Origin: Acidobacteriota bacterium
GTDB taxonomy: Bacteria > Acidobacteriota > Vicinamibacteria > Vicinamibacterales > 2-12-FULL-66-21
Length of the DNA: 64,000 nt
NCBI GenBank assembly: GCA_016184105.1
Contig: JACPDI010000014.1
Span: forward strand, 1 to 64,000
Reading direction: 5' to 3'
In this document: positions 16,794 through 26,378 of the stretch, piece by piece
Layout: each line of letters begins with the position of its first letter
Numbering within the stretch: position 1 is the first letter of the stretch
The notes under the pieces: generated by a model
Told to the model about the DNA's origin: nothing
The model's database searches: none
Seen by the model: the letters and a program-made list of their open reading frames with translations, nothing else
Position numbers and translations under genes: made by a program

Positions 16794-19700
16794 ATGCAGT
16801 CGAGCTGCGTCCGCGCGCTCCGGGGCGTTCGTTTCGGGCTGGTCCCCCTCTTCCTGCTGCTCGCGGGCGCCGCCGCATCGGCGCAATCCCCGCATATTCC
16901 CCAGCACCTGCGTGACCGCGCCGCGCGAGACGGGTCGGCCCGCGTCATCGTGGAACTCGGTGCCGGCACCCGCGCGGCGGACGTCCTCGCCGGCATGCCG
17001 GAGCACGCACGCCGGGTGCACCGCCTGTACCGCACGATCCCCTATCTCGCGCTCGATGCCACGCCGGTCGCGTTGAACGCCCTCGAAACAATGACGGGCA
17101 GCGTCCTGCGCGTCATGGAGGATGCGCTCGTCCGCCCGGCGCTCGCCGACAGCGCGGGCATCGTGCAGGCAGACCAGGTGTGGGCGTCCGGTTACGACGG
17201 CAGCGGAACGGCGATCGCCGTGCTCGACACCGGCGTGGACGGCTCGCACCCGCTGCTCGCCGGAAAGGTTGTCGCCGAGGCGTGCTTCTCGAGCACGGTG
17301 CGGGGAGAGAGCGAGTCGTTCTGCCCCGGCGGCGGCGACGAGGAAACGGGAGCCGGCACGGGGGCGCCCTGCGAACTCCCGGAGTGCCTGCACGGCACGC
17401 ACGTCGCCGGAATTGCGGCGGGCAACGGCGCGGGCGCGGGACAGTCCTTCAGCGGCATCGCGAGCGGCGCGTCGCTCGTCGCGGTGCAGGTGTTCTCACG
17501 CATCGTGTCGGCCACCACGTGCGGCGGCCCGGCGCCGTGCGCGGCCGCGTACACATCGGATATCCTGGCCGGGCTCGAGCACGTTCAGAGCCTTGCGCTC
17601 TCGCACAACGTCGCGGCGGTGAACATGAGCCTTGGCGGCAGCACGTTCACCGCGCCGTGCGATGGCCAGCCCTACAAGCCCGCCATCGACAACCTCCGGT
17701 CGATCGGCGTGGCGACGGTGGTCGCATCGGGCAACAGCGGAGCGACGAACGCGATCTCCACGCCAGCGTGCGTGTCCTCGGCGATCAGCGTGGGAGCGAC
17801 CACCAAGACGGATGCGGTCGCGTACTTCTCGAATGTCTCGCAGTACTTGACGCTGCTCGCACCAGGCGAAGCGATCGTCTCCTCGGTGCCAGGCGGCGGA
17901 TGCCAGGCGTTGAGCGGGACGTCGATGGCCGCACCCCACGTGGCGGGGGCGTTCGCGCTCGCCCGCCAGGCCGCACCGCACATCGACGTCGTCGCGCTCC
18001 GCAACGCGTTCCGGTCCACCGGTCTCCCCGTCACGGATACGCGGCTGTTTGGAACCGCCACGACCCCGAGGATCAGGATCTTCCAGGCGCTCGCGGCCCT
18101 CGTGCCGATCACGAACCCGCCGCCGCAGGCGATCTCGCTGAGCCCGTCGAGGGCACGCGCCGGCGCGGGACTCGCGCTCGCCGTGGCGGGCTCGGGGTTC
18201 AACGCGTTCTCGGTCGTCCACTGGAATGGGTCGCCGCGTCCCACGACCGCGACGAGCACGACCCGCGTCGTCGCGTCGATTCCGGCATCCGATCTTCCGG
18301 CGGCCGGTACGGCCCAGATCACGGTCGTCACGCCGGAACCGGGCGGAGGCACGTCTGGCCCGCTGACGTTCACCGATCCGCCCCCGTCACTGGCGATCAC
18401 GCAGTCGCTGGTGGCGCCGCAAACGTCCGTGACCGCGACGCTCACGAACGGGTATGGCAGCTGGTGGGATTGGCTCGGGCTCTTCCCGGCCGGCGCGCCT
18501 GATACGGGCTACCTGCAGTGGACGTATGTGGGCAGCGGCGTCACGGATCGCACGTGGACGGTCGCGATGCCCTCCACGGCCGGCGCGTACGAATTCCGGC
18601 TGTACGTAAACGACGCGCGGGCGGCGACGAGTCCGGCAATCACGGTTGATCCGACGGTGAATCCGACGCCATCGATTCAATCGCTCTCTCCGGCCGCAGC
18701 CGCGGTTGGAGGCGCGCCGTTCACGCTGACGGTGGGCGGCGACACGTTCGTGAGCGCCTCGGTGGTGCGGTGGAACGGCTCGAATCGCCCGACCACGTTC
18801 GTGAGCGCCACGCAGCTTCGGGCGACGATTGGCGCCGCCGACATCGCGGCGCCCGGCACCGCGATGGTCTCGGTTGCAACACCGGCCCCCGGCGGTGGGG
18901 AGTCCTCATCGTTGATCTTCGCGATTCAGCCGCCGCCGGCGCTGACGGTCGGCTCGGCGAGCGTCACGGCCGGCGCGAGCGTCACGGTGACGCTCACGAA
19001 CGGCTTCGGGGGTGTCACGGATTGGCTCGCGCTTGCGGCCAGTGGCGCGCCGAACAACAGCTACGTCCAGTACGTGTACGTGGGCACCGGCATCACCACC
19101 CGCACCTGGACGGTGGCCATTGCCTCGCCAGGAACGTACGAGTTCCGCCTGTTTCTGAACGGGGGATACACCCTGGCGGCCACGAGCCCGGCGGTCACGG
19201 TGTCATCAGCGTCGACAACACCGCCGCCCGGCGGGTCGCCCGCGCTGTCAGTCAACGCGACAACGGTGCCGGCAGGCGCCCCAATCACGGTGACGCTGAC
19301 GGACGGATACGGGGGCGGCACGGACTGGCTCGCGTTTGCCGCAACGACCGCGCCCAACGGGAGCTACTTGAGATACACCTACGTTGGCGCCGGCGTGACG
19401 ACGCGCACGTGGACCGTCACGGCGCCGTCCACGCCCGGCACGTACGAATTTCGGCTCTTTCTGAACAACGGGTACACGCGAGCCGCGACCAGCCCCCCGG
19501 TGACGGTGCAGGCTCCCACAACGACGCCGACGCTCACCGTGAGCGCGACGAGCGTCGCGCCAGGCACGAACGTGACCGTCACGTTGCACGACGGGTACGG
19601 CGGAAGCTGGGACTGGCTCTCGCTCTCGGCGGCGGGTTCTTCTGCGCAGAGCTACCTGCGATACACGTACGTCGGCGGCGGCGTCACGACGCGCACGTGG

Positions 19701-19805
19701 ACGGCGCCGATGCCGACCACGCCGGGCTCCTACGAATTTCGCCTGTACCTGGACAACAGCTACACGATCACCGCACGAAGCCCGGTGATCACGGTCACAC
19801 AATGA
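16794..19805 (+). CDS. Secreted subtilisin-like serine protease with IPT and four C-terminal repeats
   Basis: A 1003-aa exported S8 peptidase. The signal peptide (FGLVPLFLLLAGAAASAQS) ends near residue 31, followed by an inhibitor-like propeptide (ARVIVELGAG ... VMEDALVRP). The catalytic triad is Asp145 (AVLDTGVDG), His200 (HGTHVAGIAAG) and Ser377 (GTSMAAPHVAGA), with the oxyanion Asn in ASGNSG. The C-terminal half holds two IPT/TIG domains (about 445-527 and 618-705) and four copies of an ~88-aa module (about 532-617, 715-802, 815-905, 912-1002) with the pattern DWL-x-L ... YVGxGxTTRTWT ... YEFRLY/F. The modules probably mediate binding to a polymer or surface. A TATAAT lies upstream. Confidence 0.92.
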   Translation: MQSSCVRALRGVRFGLVPLFLLLAGAAASAQSPHIPQHLRDRAARDGSARVIVELGAGTRAADVLAGMPEHARRVHRLYRTIPYLALDATPVALNALETMTGSVLRVMEDALVRPALADSAGIVQADQVWASGYDGSGTAIAVLDTGVDGSHPLLAGKVVAEACFSSTVRGESESFCPGGGDEETGAGTGAPCELPECLHGTHVAGIAAGNGAGAGQSFSGIASGASLVAVQVFSRIVSATTCGGPAPCAAAYTSDILAGLEHVQSLALSHNVAAVNMSLGGSTFTAPCDGQPYKPAIDNLRSIGVATVVASGNSGATNAISTPACVSSAISVGATTKTDAVAYFSNVSQYLTLLAPGEAIVSSVPGGGCQALSGTSMAAPHVAGAFALARQAAPHIDVVALRNAFRSTGLPVTDTRLFGTATTPRIRIFQALAALVPITNPPPQAISLSPSRARAGAGLALAVAGSGFNAFSVVHWNGSPRPTTATSTTRVVASIPASDLPAAGTAQITVVTPEPGGGTSGPLTFTDPPPSLAITQSLVAPQTSVTATLTNGYGSWWDWLGLFPAGAPDTGYLQWTYVGSGVTDRTWTVAMPSTAGAYEFRLYVNDARAATSPAITVDPTVNPTPSIQSLSPAAAAVGGAPFTLTVGGDTFVSASVVRWNGSNRPTTFVSATQLRATIGAADIAAPGTAMVSVATPAPGGGESSSLIFAIQPPPALTVGSASVTAGASVTVTLTNGFGGVTDWLALAASGAPNNSYVQYVYVGTGITTRTWTVAIASPGTYEFRLFLNGGYTLAATSPAVTVSSASTTPPPGGSPALSVNATTVPAGAPITVTLTDGYGGGTDWLAFAATTAPNGSYLRYTYVGAGVTTRTWTVTAPSTPGTYEFRLFLNNGYTRAATSPPVTVQAPTTTPTLTVSATSVAPGTNVTVTLHDGYGGSWDWLSLSAAGSSAQSYLRYTYVGGGVTTRTWTAPMPTTPGSYEFRLYLDNSYTITARSPVITVTQ

Positions 19806-20436
19806 TGCGCTTGCGGACCGCGTACAGCACGATCTCCGCCGTGTTGTGCAGATTCAGCTTCTGCATGAGATTCGCGCGGTGCGTTTCAATCGTGGAGACG
19901 CCGAGCTCGAGGAGTGATGCCACCTCCTTGTTGGAACGTCCTTCAGCGAGGAGCTGAAGGACCTCCTTCTCGCGGTCGGTCAGCAGGTGGTACGTGTCGG
20001 TCAACCCGCGTGACTGGAGCTGGCGCATGTAGTCCTCGACGAGGACATTGGTCACCGTGGGGCTGAAGAACGTCTTGCCGGACGAGACCGACCGCACCGC
20101 CGGGATGAGGTCCTCGTCGGTGGCGTTCTTCAGCAGGTACGCGCGCGCGCCGGCCGCCAGCGCGCGCAGGATGTAGGACTCGTCGGTATGCATGCTCAGG
20201 ATGACGACGCGCGGAGGCTGCTCGAGCTTCTGCAGCCGCGCGGTCAGCTCGATGCCGTTCATGGTCGGCATCGCGATGTCGGCGACCACGAGGTCCGGCC
20301 GCAGCTCCTCGCAGAGCCGGAACGCCTCCAGCCCGTCTGCCGCTTCACCCGCCACCTGCACGCCTGGCTCGGTCTCGAGCAGGCTCTTGAGGCCGCGCCG
20401 CACGATCGCGTGGTCGTCAACCAGCAGGATGCGCAA
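19795..20436 (-). CDS. NarL/FixJ-family response regulator
   Basis: A 213-aa two-domain regulator. The receiver starts LRILLVDDHAIVRRGLKSLL with the acidic pair; the phospho-acceptor Asp is in DLVVADIAMPTMNG, the conserved Thr/Ser in VILSMHTDES and the Lys in AYLLKNA. The C-terminal LuxR HTH reads LTDREKEVLQLLAEGRSNKEVASLLELGVSTIETHRANLMQKL. I chose TTG 20436, which has GGAGG about eight bases before it and directly precedes the conserved receiver start; it overlaps the kinase gene by 20 bp. It is the cognate partner of the sensor kinase immediately upstream. Confidence 0.88.
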   Translation of the reverse strand: MRILLVDDHAIVRRGLKSLLETEPGVQVAGEAADGLEAFRLCEELRPDLVVADIAMPTMNGIELTARLQKLEQPPRVVILSMHTDESYILRALAAGARAYLLKNATDEDLIPAVRSVSSGKTFFSPTVTNVLVEDYMRQLQSRGLTDTYHLLTDREKEVLQLLAEGRSNKEVASLLELGVSTIETHRANLMQKLNLHNTAEIVLYAVRKRIIV

Positions 20437-21781
20437 CTGGTGCCGCCTCCACGAGCCCCTCGACCGGTATGTGAATGAGGATTGAAGTCCCGCCGCCGGG
20501 CTCCGTGCTGATCGCCATGGTCCCGTGGAGCTCGCGCACCCGCTCCTCCATCCCGCGCAGGCCGAGACCGTCCGGCCGCCGGCCCGGCTCGAAGCCCACC
20601 CCGTCGTCGCGAACGAACAGGTCGAGCCCGCCGTCGCGCGCGCTGACGCCGACGGCGATGCGATGCGCCCTGGCATGCCGGGCGCAGTTGGTCAGCGCCT
20701 CCTGCACGACACGGTAGACGCATGTCCGGTGGCGGTCCGGCAGCATCTCGAGCGCGCCGTCCACGCTCAGATCCACCGGGATGCCGGAACGCGTGCTGAA
20801 ATCCCTGGCGTGCCACTCGAGCGCCGGCGTGAGCCCGAAGTCGTCGAGCATGCTCGGCCGGAGGCCCATGGAGAGGTCGCGCACCGTGTGGAAGATCTCG
20901 TCGATGAGATGCCGGCATTCGGCCACCGCCGCCGATACGCGGCTGCCGTCCTGCGTGCCGACCCGCTCGAGCCGGCCGAGCTCCAACCGGAGCGCCGTGA
21001 GCATCTGCCCCACGTGATCGTGAAGCTCACGCGAGAGGTTCTTGCGCTCCTCCTCCTGCGTGGCCACCAGCTGCTGTGAGAGCGAGCGCATCTGCCGCTC
21101 CGCCTCCTCGGTCACGGCCCGCTGCTGTTCCGATCGCGCCTCGAGCACCTTGAGCCGAACGGTGACGACGAGCGCCACGACCAGGCCGAACAGTACGCTC
21201 TGCCAGAGCAGCGCGTGCAGGTCGTCGCGAAACGCCACCTGACGGCGCCGCACCTCGGCACGCTGTGCGGCCAGGTTCGCATTGTTCAGCTCTTCGATTT
21301 CCCGCGCGATCCCCAGCACCGCCTCGCGGCGCGGCAGCACCTCGGTCCGGAGGAAGCGCGCGCTGCGCAGAATCTTCTGGACGAGCGTCCAGTCGAACAG
21401 CGGCTCGAACGCGGTCCAGTAATCGTCGAGCTTCTCCGCCAGGCTCGCGATCCGCTCGTCGTCGCGTCCATCCTTCCGCGCGATCGCGCCCAGCTCGTCC
21501 AGCGTCGTCGTGGTCGTTCGCCTGAAGGCCGCCAGTTGCTGCCGGTACTCGGGGGCGCGTTCGTTGTCGGTGTCGAGCAGATAGTCGCGAATGAAGATGC
21601 CGGACAGGTGAACGTCGGAGCGCAGACGCCTGAGCTTGGCGTCCACCTCGGAGTGGTGAGCGTTCAACCGGTCGAGCTGGGCCTGGATGTCCTGCGCGCG
21701 TCTGGAGGCGGTGGTCACCGACAGGGCGACGAGCAGCAACAGGGCACCGAGGCCCAACGCGGCGACCGGCCAGGTCCGCAT
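20417..21781 (-). CDS. Membrane sensor histidine kinase (HisKA_3 type)
   Basis: A 454-aa NarX/DegS-like kinase. An N-terminal transmembrane helix (VAALGLGALLLLVALSV) precedes a roughly 180-aa helical extracytoplasmic region resembling a CHASE3/four-helix sensor (RLRSDVHLSGIFIRDYLLDTDNE). A second span (LLWQSVLFGLVVALVVTV) and a coiled coil lead to the dimerisation/phosphoacceptor motif SRELHDHVGQMLTALRLEL and an HATPase_c domain (VVQEALTNCARHARA, DDGVGF, GLGLRGMEERV). The upstream open frame lacks features, so I chose ATG 21781; GTG 21790 is possible. The stimulus is unknown. It is divergent from otsA, which makes an osmotic or envelope link conceivable but unproven. Confidence 0.87.
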   Translation of the reverse strand: MRTWPVAALGLGALLLLVALSVTTASRRAQDIQAQLDRLNAHHSEVDAKLRRLRSDVHLSGIFIRDYLLDTDNERAPEYRQQLAAFRRTTTTTLDELGAIARKDGRDDERIASLAEKLDDYWTAFEPLFDWTLVQKILRSARFLRTEVLPRREAVLGIAREIEELNNANLAAQRAEVRRRQVAFRDDLHALLWQSVLFGLVVALVVTVRLKVLEARSEQQRAVTEEAERQMRSLSQQLVATQEEERKNLSRELHDHVGQMLTALRLELGRLERVGTQDGSRVSAAVAECRHLIDEIFHTVRDLSMGLRPSMLDDFGLTPALEWHARDFSTRSGIPVDLSVDGALEMLPDRHRTCVYRVVQEALTNCARHARAHRIAVGVSARDGGLDLFVRDDGVGFEPGRRPDGLGLRGMEERVRELHGTMAISTEPGGGTSILIHIPVEGLVEAAPVAHPAG

Positions 21782-21906
21782 CCTGAACACGACCTCACAA
21801 GCGTAACGCGCGGCGGCCCGCGCCGCCATCCCGGAAAGGGGGGAGGGGCTTTCTCCCCGATCAACCCGATTCCAACGGCCGGGTGCCGCGGTGTTAACTC
21901 GCGTGC

Positions 21907-23505
21907 ATGCCCAGTCTGGCGTTTGCCGACATGCTGCCCCTTGCGGCCGACCACGTGGCCTGGACGCGCGAGTCATTCACCCGCTGGTTCCGCTCGCTGG
22001 AGTTCGACGAACGGATCATCGTGCTCTCGAATCGAGAGCCTGTCTGTCACGAGTTCAATGGGAGTGACGCGCCTCTCGCCGTGCGTGGGGGGTCCGGTGT
22101 CGTCAACGCGGTGGAGCCGCTCATTCGCGCGACGTCCGGCGTCTGGGTTGCCGCGGCTGGCGGATCGGCGGATCGCCTGGTGCCGCTCGAGCGCGACGGG
22201 CTACCCGTGCCCTCCGGCGCGCCGGAGTACCGGCTGCGCCGGGTGTGGCTGACACCGGAGGAACAACAGGGCTACTACGCGGGATGCGCGAACGAGGCGC
22301 TGTGGCCCCTGTTTCATCGCGCGCACGTGAAACCGGTGTTCCGATCCGACGATCTGTCCGCGTACTGGTCCGTGAACGCGCGGTTTGCCGATGCGGTGTG
22401 TGAAGAAGCGACGAACGTCGCGTCGCCGACCCACGCCGGCACGACCGGCGCGCCGGTGGTGCTCGTCCAGGATTACCATTTCGCCCTCGTCCCCGTGATG
22501 CTTCGCGAGCGCCTGCCCCGGAGCACGATCGTGACCTTCTGGCACATCCCGTGGGTGGACTGGCGGACGTTCCAGGTATGTCCCTGGCGCGATCACCTTC
22601 TCGAAGGGCTGCTCGGCTCCGACATCATCGGATTCCAGACCGCCGCCGACTGTCACAATTTCCTCGAGACGGTGGCGCGGTGGGGCGAAGTGCACGTGGA
22701 TCGCGAGCAGGGCATCGTGACGTACCAGCGGCACCGCGTGCGCGTTCGCGAGTACGCCGCGTCGGTCGAATGGGATCCCGAACGCGAGCGCCGGACGCTG
22801 CCCGTCTGGGCGTGCCGCGCGGCCGTCCGGCGCGCGCTGGCGCTGCCCGCGCACATCCGACTCGGGGTCGGCGTCGATCGCCTGGACTACACGAAGGGAA
22901 TCGAGGAGAAGTTCCTCGCCGTCGAGCGGCTCTTCGAGTGCTTTCCCGACATCGCCGGCCGGTTCGCGTTCGTGCAGCTCGCGCAGCCGACACGCGGTGC
23001 CCTTCCCGTCTATCGCGATCTGCGGTCGCGCGTGAGAGCGACGGCCGACCGGATCAATCGCCGCTTCGGCGAGGGGGACTACCGCCCGATCCTGCTGCTC
23101 GAAGGGAATCACGGCGCGGACGAGATCGACCGGTACTTCCGCGCGGCGGATGTCTGTTACGTCAACAGCCTGCACGACGGGATGAACCTGGTGAGCAAGG
23201 AGTTCGCGAGGGCGCGCGACGATCTGCGCGGCGTGCTCGTCATGAGCGAGTTCGCGGGAGCCGCGCGGGATCTTCCAGGGGCCGTATTGGTCAATCCCTA
23301 CGACCTGGACGAGTCAGCGCGCGCGCTGGCGGGAGCGCTGGGCATGCCGGAACAGAGCCAGCGCGAGCGGATGCGGCAGATGCGCGAAAACGTCGCAGAG
23401 TTCAGCGCGCATCGCTGGGGCGCACGTATCCTGGCCGACGTGATCCGGCTGCGCCAGGATGACCGGCATCTGGGTGCAACCCAGGCCCGCATGTCCGCGG
23501 GATAG
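21907..23505 (+). CDS. otsA: Trehalose-6-phosphate synthase (GT20)
   Basis: A 532-aa glycosyltransferase joining UDP- or ADP-glucose to glucose-6-phosphate. GT-B landmarks are [10 protein letters not shown] at residue 38, the N-terminal glycine loop [24 protein letters not shown] with the substrate-binding Tyr-His, FWHIPW, the phosphate/nucleotide-binding [15 protein letters not shown] and the catalytic [20 protein letters not shown]. An N-terminal extension of about 35 residues precedes the catalytic core. No trehalose-6-phosphatase (OtsB) is adjacent, so the phosphatase is encoded elsewhere. A glucosylglycerol-phosphate synthase is the main alternative within GT20. Confidence 0.88.
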   Translation: MPSLAFADMLPLAADHVAWTRESFTRWFRSLEFDERIIVLSNREPVCHEFNGSDAPLAVRGGSGVVNAVEPLIRATSGVWVAAAGGSADRLVPLERDGLPVPSGAPEYRLRRVWLTPEEQQGYYAGCANEALWPLFHRAHVKPVFRSDDLSAYWSVNARFADAVCEEATNVASPTHAGTTGAPVVLVQDYHFALVPVMLRERLPRSTIVTFWHIPWVDWRTFQVCPWRDHLLEGLLGSDIIGFQTAADCHNFLETVARWGEVHVDREQGIVTYQRHRVRVREYAASVEWDPERERRTLPVWACRAAVRRALALPAHIRLGVGVDRLDYTKGIEEKFLAVERLFECFPDIAGRFAFVQLAQPTRGALPVYRDLRSRVRATADRINRRFGEGDYRPILLLEGNHGADEIDRYFRAADVCYVNSLHDGMNLVSKEFARARDDLRGVLVMSEFAGAARDLPGAVLVNPYDLDESARALAGALGMPEQSQRERMRQMRENVAEFSAHRWGARILADVIRLRQDDRHLGATQARMSAG

Positions 23506-23514
23506 AATCATGGC

Positions 23515-24096
23515 ATGCGGATTCTCGTCTTCGGGGCGGCGCTGCGCGCCGGCTCCTATAACAGGAAGCTCGCCGCGCTCGCCGCCGCACGCTTCGCCGC
23601 GCTCGGCGCCGAGGTCGATCACGCCGACTTCCGCGAGTTCGAGTCGCCGATCTATGACGGCGACCTCGAGGCCACGTCGGGGCTCCCGCCCCGGGTGCGG
23701 CAATTCAACGAACGCGTCAAGGCCGCCGGCGCGTTCGCCATCTCCACGCCCGAATACAATTTTTCTGTGCCTGGATCCCTGAAGAATCTCATCGACTGGT
23801 CGTCGCGCGAGCGGCCCATCGTGTGGAAGGGCAAGCCGGGCCTGCTGCTCGGCGCGTCGCCGTCGACGATCGGCGCCCAGCGCAGCCTGTGGGCGCTGCG
23901 CGTGCCGCTCGAGGCGCTGGGGGCGCACCTGTACCCGGACATGTTCTCGCTCGCGCAGGCCGACCAGAAACTCGACGCGTCCGGGCAGATCACCGATGAA
24001 AAGCTGGTGAAAAGGCTGAGCGACCTGACGGCGGCGTTTCTCGCGTTCGCCGGCGCGCTGTATTCACCGCGGAACGCGCAGAAGACGCAGAGGTGA
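23515..24096 (+). CDS. NADPH-dependent FMN reductase
   Basis: A 193-aa flavodoxin-like protein. The FMN phosphate loop is GAALRAGSYNRKLA near residue 6, and the family signature ISTPEYNFSVPGSLKNLIDWSSR binds the isoalloxazine ring. The GKPGLLLGASPSTIGAQRSLWALR segment is typical of ArsH/SsuE-like reductases. It would reduce FMN or quinones with NADPH in the cytoplasm. It follows otsA by 9 bp on the same strand, probably in one transcript, and converges on a secreted hypothetical gene with a strong hairpin between. Confidence 0.88.
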   Translation: MRILVFGAALRAGSYNRKLAALAAARFAALGAEVDHADFREFESPIYDGDLEATSGLPPRVRQFNERVKAAGAFAISTPEYNFSVPGSLKNLIDWSSRERPIVWKGKPGLLLGASPSTIGAQRSLWALRVPLEALGAHLYPDMFSLAQADQKLDASGQITDEKLVKRLSDLTAAFLAFAGALYSPRNAQKTQR

Positions 24097-24122
24097 CCCG
24101 CGGACGGGAAACCGTCCGCGGG
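24097..24122. terminator. Bidirectional terminator-like hairpin with GAAA tetraloop
   Basis: A perfect 11-bp stem (24097-24107 with 24112-24122) closed by a GNRA-type GAAA loop, between convergent genes and abutting the FMN reductase stop. No T tract on either strand. Confidence 0.6.
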
Positions 24123-24134
24123 CATGATGCCAGG

Positions 24135-24719
24135 TTAGTTCTGGACCGACGGGCAGGTGCCGGTGGTCTCGCGGACGCTGGTCACCTCGAGCTCCTTCAG
24201 TTTCAAGTCCTTGCTCGTCACATCGATGCCGCTCGGCGGCGTGCCGGCCGTCGGGCCGCCGGTCGGCCCGGTCGCGCCGCGCTCACCCGCCTTCAGCGTG
24301 CCGGTGATCTCCACGCGGCGGCCGACGAACTGCTCGACCTGGCCCTCGTTCGCTCCGGTCAGCTCGTACGCCAGACCTGCGGTCGACGCGGCGCCGGAAG
24401 TGCCGGTCGGCGTTTCAGCCGGGGTTTCAGGTGTGCCGGCCGATGCCTTCCTGGCGTTCGCAAGCACGAACTCGTTCCCGACGCCGACGCCCGTTCCCAT
24501 GGCGCCACCGCGACCCTGATCGTGCGTCCTGCGATAGTCGGCCTCGCGCACCACGCACCCGACCACGGTAATTTCGGACTCCTGCCGTGGAGCCGAGGTC
24601 GCGGCCTGGCTCTGGGGCTGCGCGGGTGTCTGCCCGGCCCCTGTCGTCTGCGCGAACACGGCCGTACCCAAGATCGCCACAGCGGCAAGGGTCACGGCGC
24701 TCGACAACGTCACTTTCAT
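24135..24719 (-). CDS. Secreted hypothetical protein with an OB-like region
   Basis: A 194-aa exported protein: signal peptide MKVTLSSAVTLAAVAILGTAVFA cleaved near residue 23, then a Pro/Gln/Thr-rich linker. The mature part contains VVGCVVREADYRR, NEFVLANARK, AYELTGANEGQVEQFVGRRVEITGTLK and LKELEVTSVRETTGTCP, a beta-rich pattern seen in many acidobacterial secreted proteins. The 'VGRRVEITGTL' strand-turn-strand suggests a small OB-type barrel. Two cysteines may pair. Proline- and glycine-rich inserts separate the strands. I chose ATG 24719 because it has GGAGG upstream and begins the signal peptide. Function unknown. Confidence 0.7.
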   Translation of the reverse strand: MKVTLSSAVTLAAVAILGTAVFAQTTGAGQTPAQPQSQAATSAPRQESEITVVGCVVREADYRRTHDQGRGGAMGTGVGVGNEFVLANARKASAGTPETPAETPTGTSGAASTAGLAYELTGANEGQVEQFVGRRVEITGTLKAGERGATGPTGGPTAGTPPSGIDVTSKDLKLKELEVTSVRETTGTCPSVQN

Positions 24720-24794
24720 TGGCTTGCCTCCTGCTGAGTGATTCACGTTGCCGACCTCTCCTGCAAGCACCGGACCTCACGAACCTCTGCCGCA

Positions 24795-26330
24795 TCACTC
24801 CTTCAGCGCCACCGGTTCGTCCTCGGGTTCGAGCGTCGTCATCTCTGCGGCGAGCATCTGCTCGCCCGCGCCGGCGCGCACGCGGCCGGCGCCCTCCTCC
24901 GCCGGAAGCGCCAGCGCCACCAGGAATCCGGCGGCGCTGATCACCGCGCCGGTGGCGAACACGCGGCGGAGCGCGGCGCCCAGCGCAGCACGCGACGCGG
25001 GATCGAGGGAAACGGCCGAGGCGCCCGCGCCCTCCGACGCGCCAAGCCCGCCGTTCGTCGCCATCCCCGCCGCGAGAATGGCGCCCATGATCGTCACCCC
25101 GATGGCGCCCCCGATGCTCCGCGCGAACTGGTTCAGCGAGGTCGCGAGCCCAAGCTCGGCGCGCGAAACCGATCGCTGCACGTGCAGCAGCAGCGACAGC
25201 ATCGAGAAGCCCATGCCGCACCCGATGAGCGCCATGATGCTGATGAGCGTCCCCCAGCGCGGCTCGGCGCCAATGAGCCCGAGAAAGACGAACGCGATCG
25301 CCACGAGCGCCGCACCGATCTGTGTGGTGATGCGATAGCCGATGCGCAGCATCAACCGCACGCCAATAACGGACGTCGAAACCCATCCGAGGAACAGCGG
25401 CGTCAGGATCTGCCCCGCCTCTGTCGCGGTCAGTCCCATCGTGCCCTGGACGAACAGCGGCACGAAGGCCACGGCGCCGAACATCGCGACACCGATCAGA
25501 AACACGATGATGTTCGACAGCGCGATGAGACGGTGCGACAGGAGAGCCAGCGGCAGGATGGGGTGCGCCGTGCGGCGGTACGCCGTAATGAGGCCCGCGA
25601 CGCACGCGGCCGACACCACGAACCACGGCCACCGTACGCCGACCACATCCGACAGCCCGACGAGCAGCGCGGCGACGCTGCCGGTCAGGAGCGCCGCCCC
25701 GCGCCAGTCCACGTGCGCATGCTGCGCCGGGGCGCCGCCCGGCAGCGTCCGTCCGACGACGATCGCGGCGACCAGCGCGAGCGGCACGTTGATGAGAAAG
25801 ATCCACCGCCACGAGATCGCATCGGTGATGTAGCCGCCGGCGAGCGGCCCGAGGATCGATGCAACGCCCCACATCCCGCTGAACACCGCCTGCATCCGCG
25901 CGCGTTCGCGCAGCGTGTAGATCTCGCCGACAATCGTCACCGACACGGGGACGATGCAGCCGGCGCCGAGCCCCTGGACCGCGCGAAAGACGACGAGCTG
26001 CAGCATCGACTGCGCCGCGCCCGCCAGCGCGGATCCGATCAGGAAGATCCAGAGCCCGATCAAGTACAGAGCCCGCCGGCCGCGAAGGTCCGAGAGGCGC
26101 CCCCAGACCGGCACCGACGCGGTGGACGTGAGCATGTACGCGCTGAACACCCAGCTGTAATGCGCGAGACCGCCGAGCCGCGCGATCACCGTCGGCATCG
26201 CGGTCGCCACCACCGTGGCTTCCAGGGCGCCGAGCGCCATTCCGAGCAGCAGTCCGCCGGTGACAATCTGGCGGCGGAGCGGGGAGAGAGGTACGGACGG
26301 GGATGACTCGTCAGGGGCGGGCGCCGACAT
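24795..26330 (-). CDS. MFS drug exporter, DHA2 (14-TMS) family
   Basis: A 511-aa inner-membrane proton antiporter. The EmrB/QacA signatures are present: motif D near LGMALGALEATVVATAMPTVI, motif A GRLSDLRGRRALYLIGLW, and motif C GAGCIVPVSVTIVGEIY. Roughly 14 hydrophobic spans are apparent, with a central region LLTGSVAALLVGLSDVVG between the two halves. It likely exports hydrophobic or cationic compounds. The C-terminus is charged and cytoplasmic. It lies 48 bp downstream of the NtrC-type regulator gene on the same strand and may be co-transcribed with it. There is no membrane-fusion partner, so export stops at the periplasm unless one is supplied elsewhere. Confidence 0.88.
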   Translation of the reverse strand: MSAPAPDESSPSVPLSPLRRQIVTGGLLLGMALGALEATVVATAMPTVIARLGGLAHYSWVFSAYMLTSTASVPVWGRLSDLRGRRALYLIGLWIFLIGSALAGAAQSMLQLVVFRAVQGLGAGCIVPVSVTIVGEIYTLRERARMQAVFSGMWGVASILGPLAGGYITDAISWRWIFLINVPLALVAAIVVGRTLPGGAPAQHAHVDWRGAALLTGSVAALLVGLSDVVGVRWPWFVVSAACVAGLITAYRRTAHPILPLALLSHRLIALSNIIVFLIGVAMFGAVAFVPLFVQGTMGLTATEAGQILTPLFLGWVSTSVIGVRLMLRIGYRITTQIGAALVAIAFVFLGLIGAEPRWGTLISIMALIGCGMGFSMLSLLLHVQRSVSRAELGLATSLNQFARSIGGAIGVTIMGAILAAGMATNGGLGASEGAGASAVSLDPASRAALGAALRRVFATGAVISAAGFLVALALPAEEGAGRVRAGAGEQMLAAEMTTLEPEDEPVALKE

Positions 26331-26378
26331 CAGGACATGATGTCACGGTTGACCGGCAGGTCACACGACGCGCGATCG

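Noticed and set aside
16743-17402. Minus-strand frame overlapping the subtilase N-terminus
   Set aside because: Composition is shadow-like and the plus-strand frame has a signal peptide and full catalytic triad.
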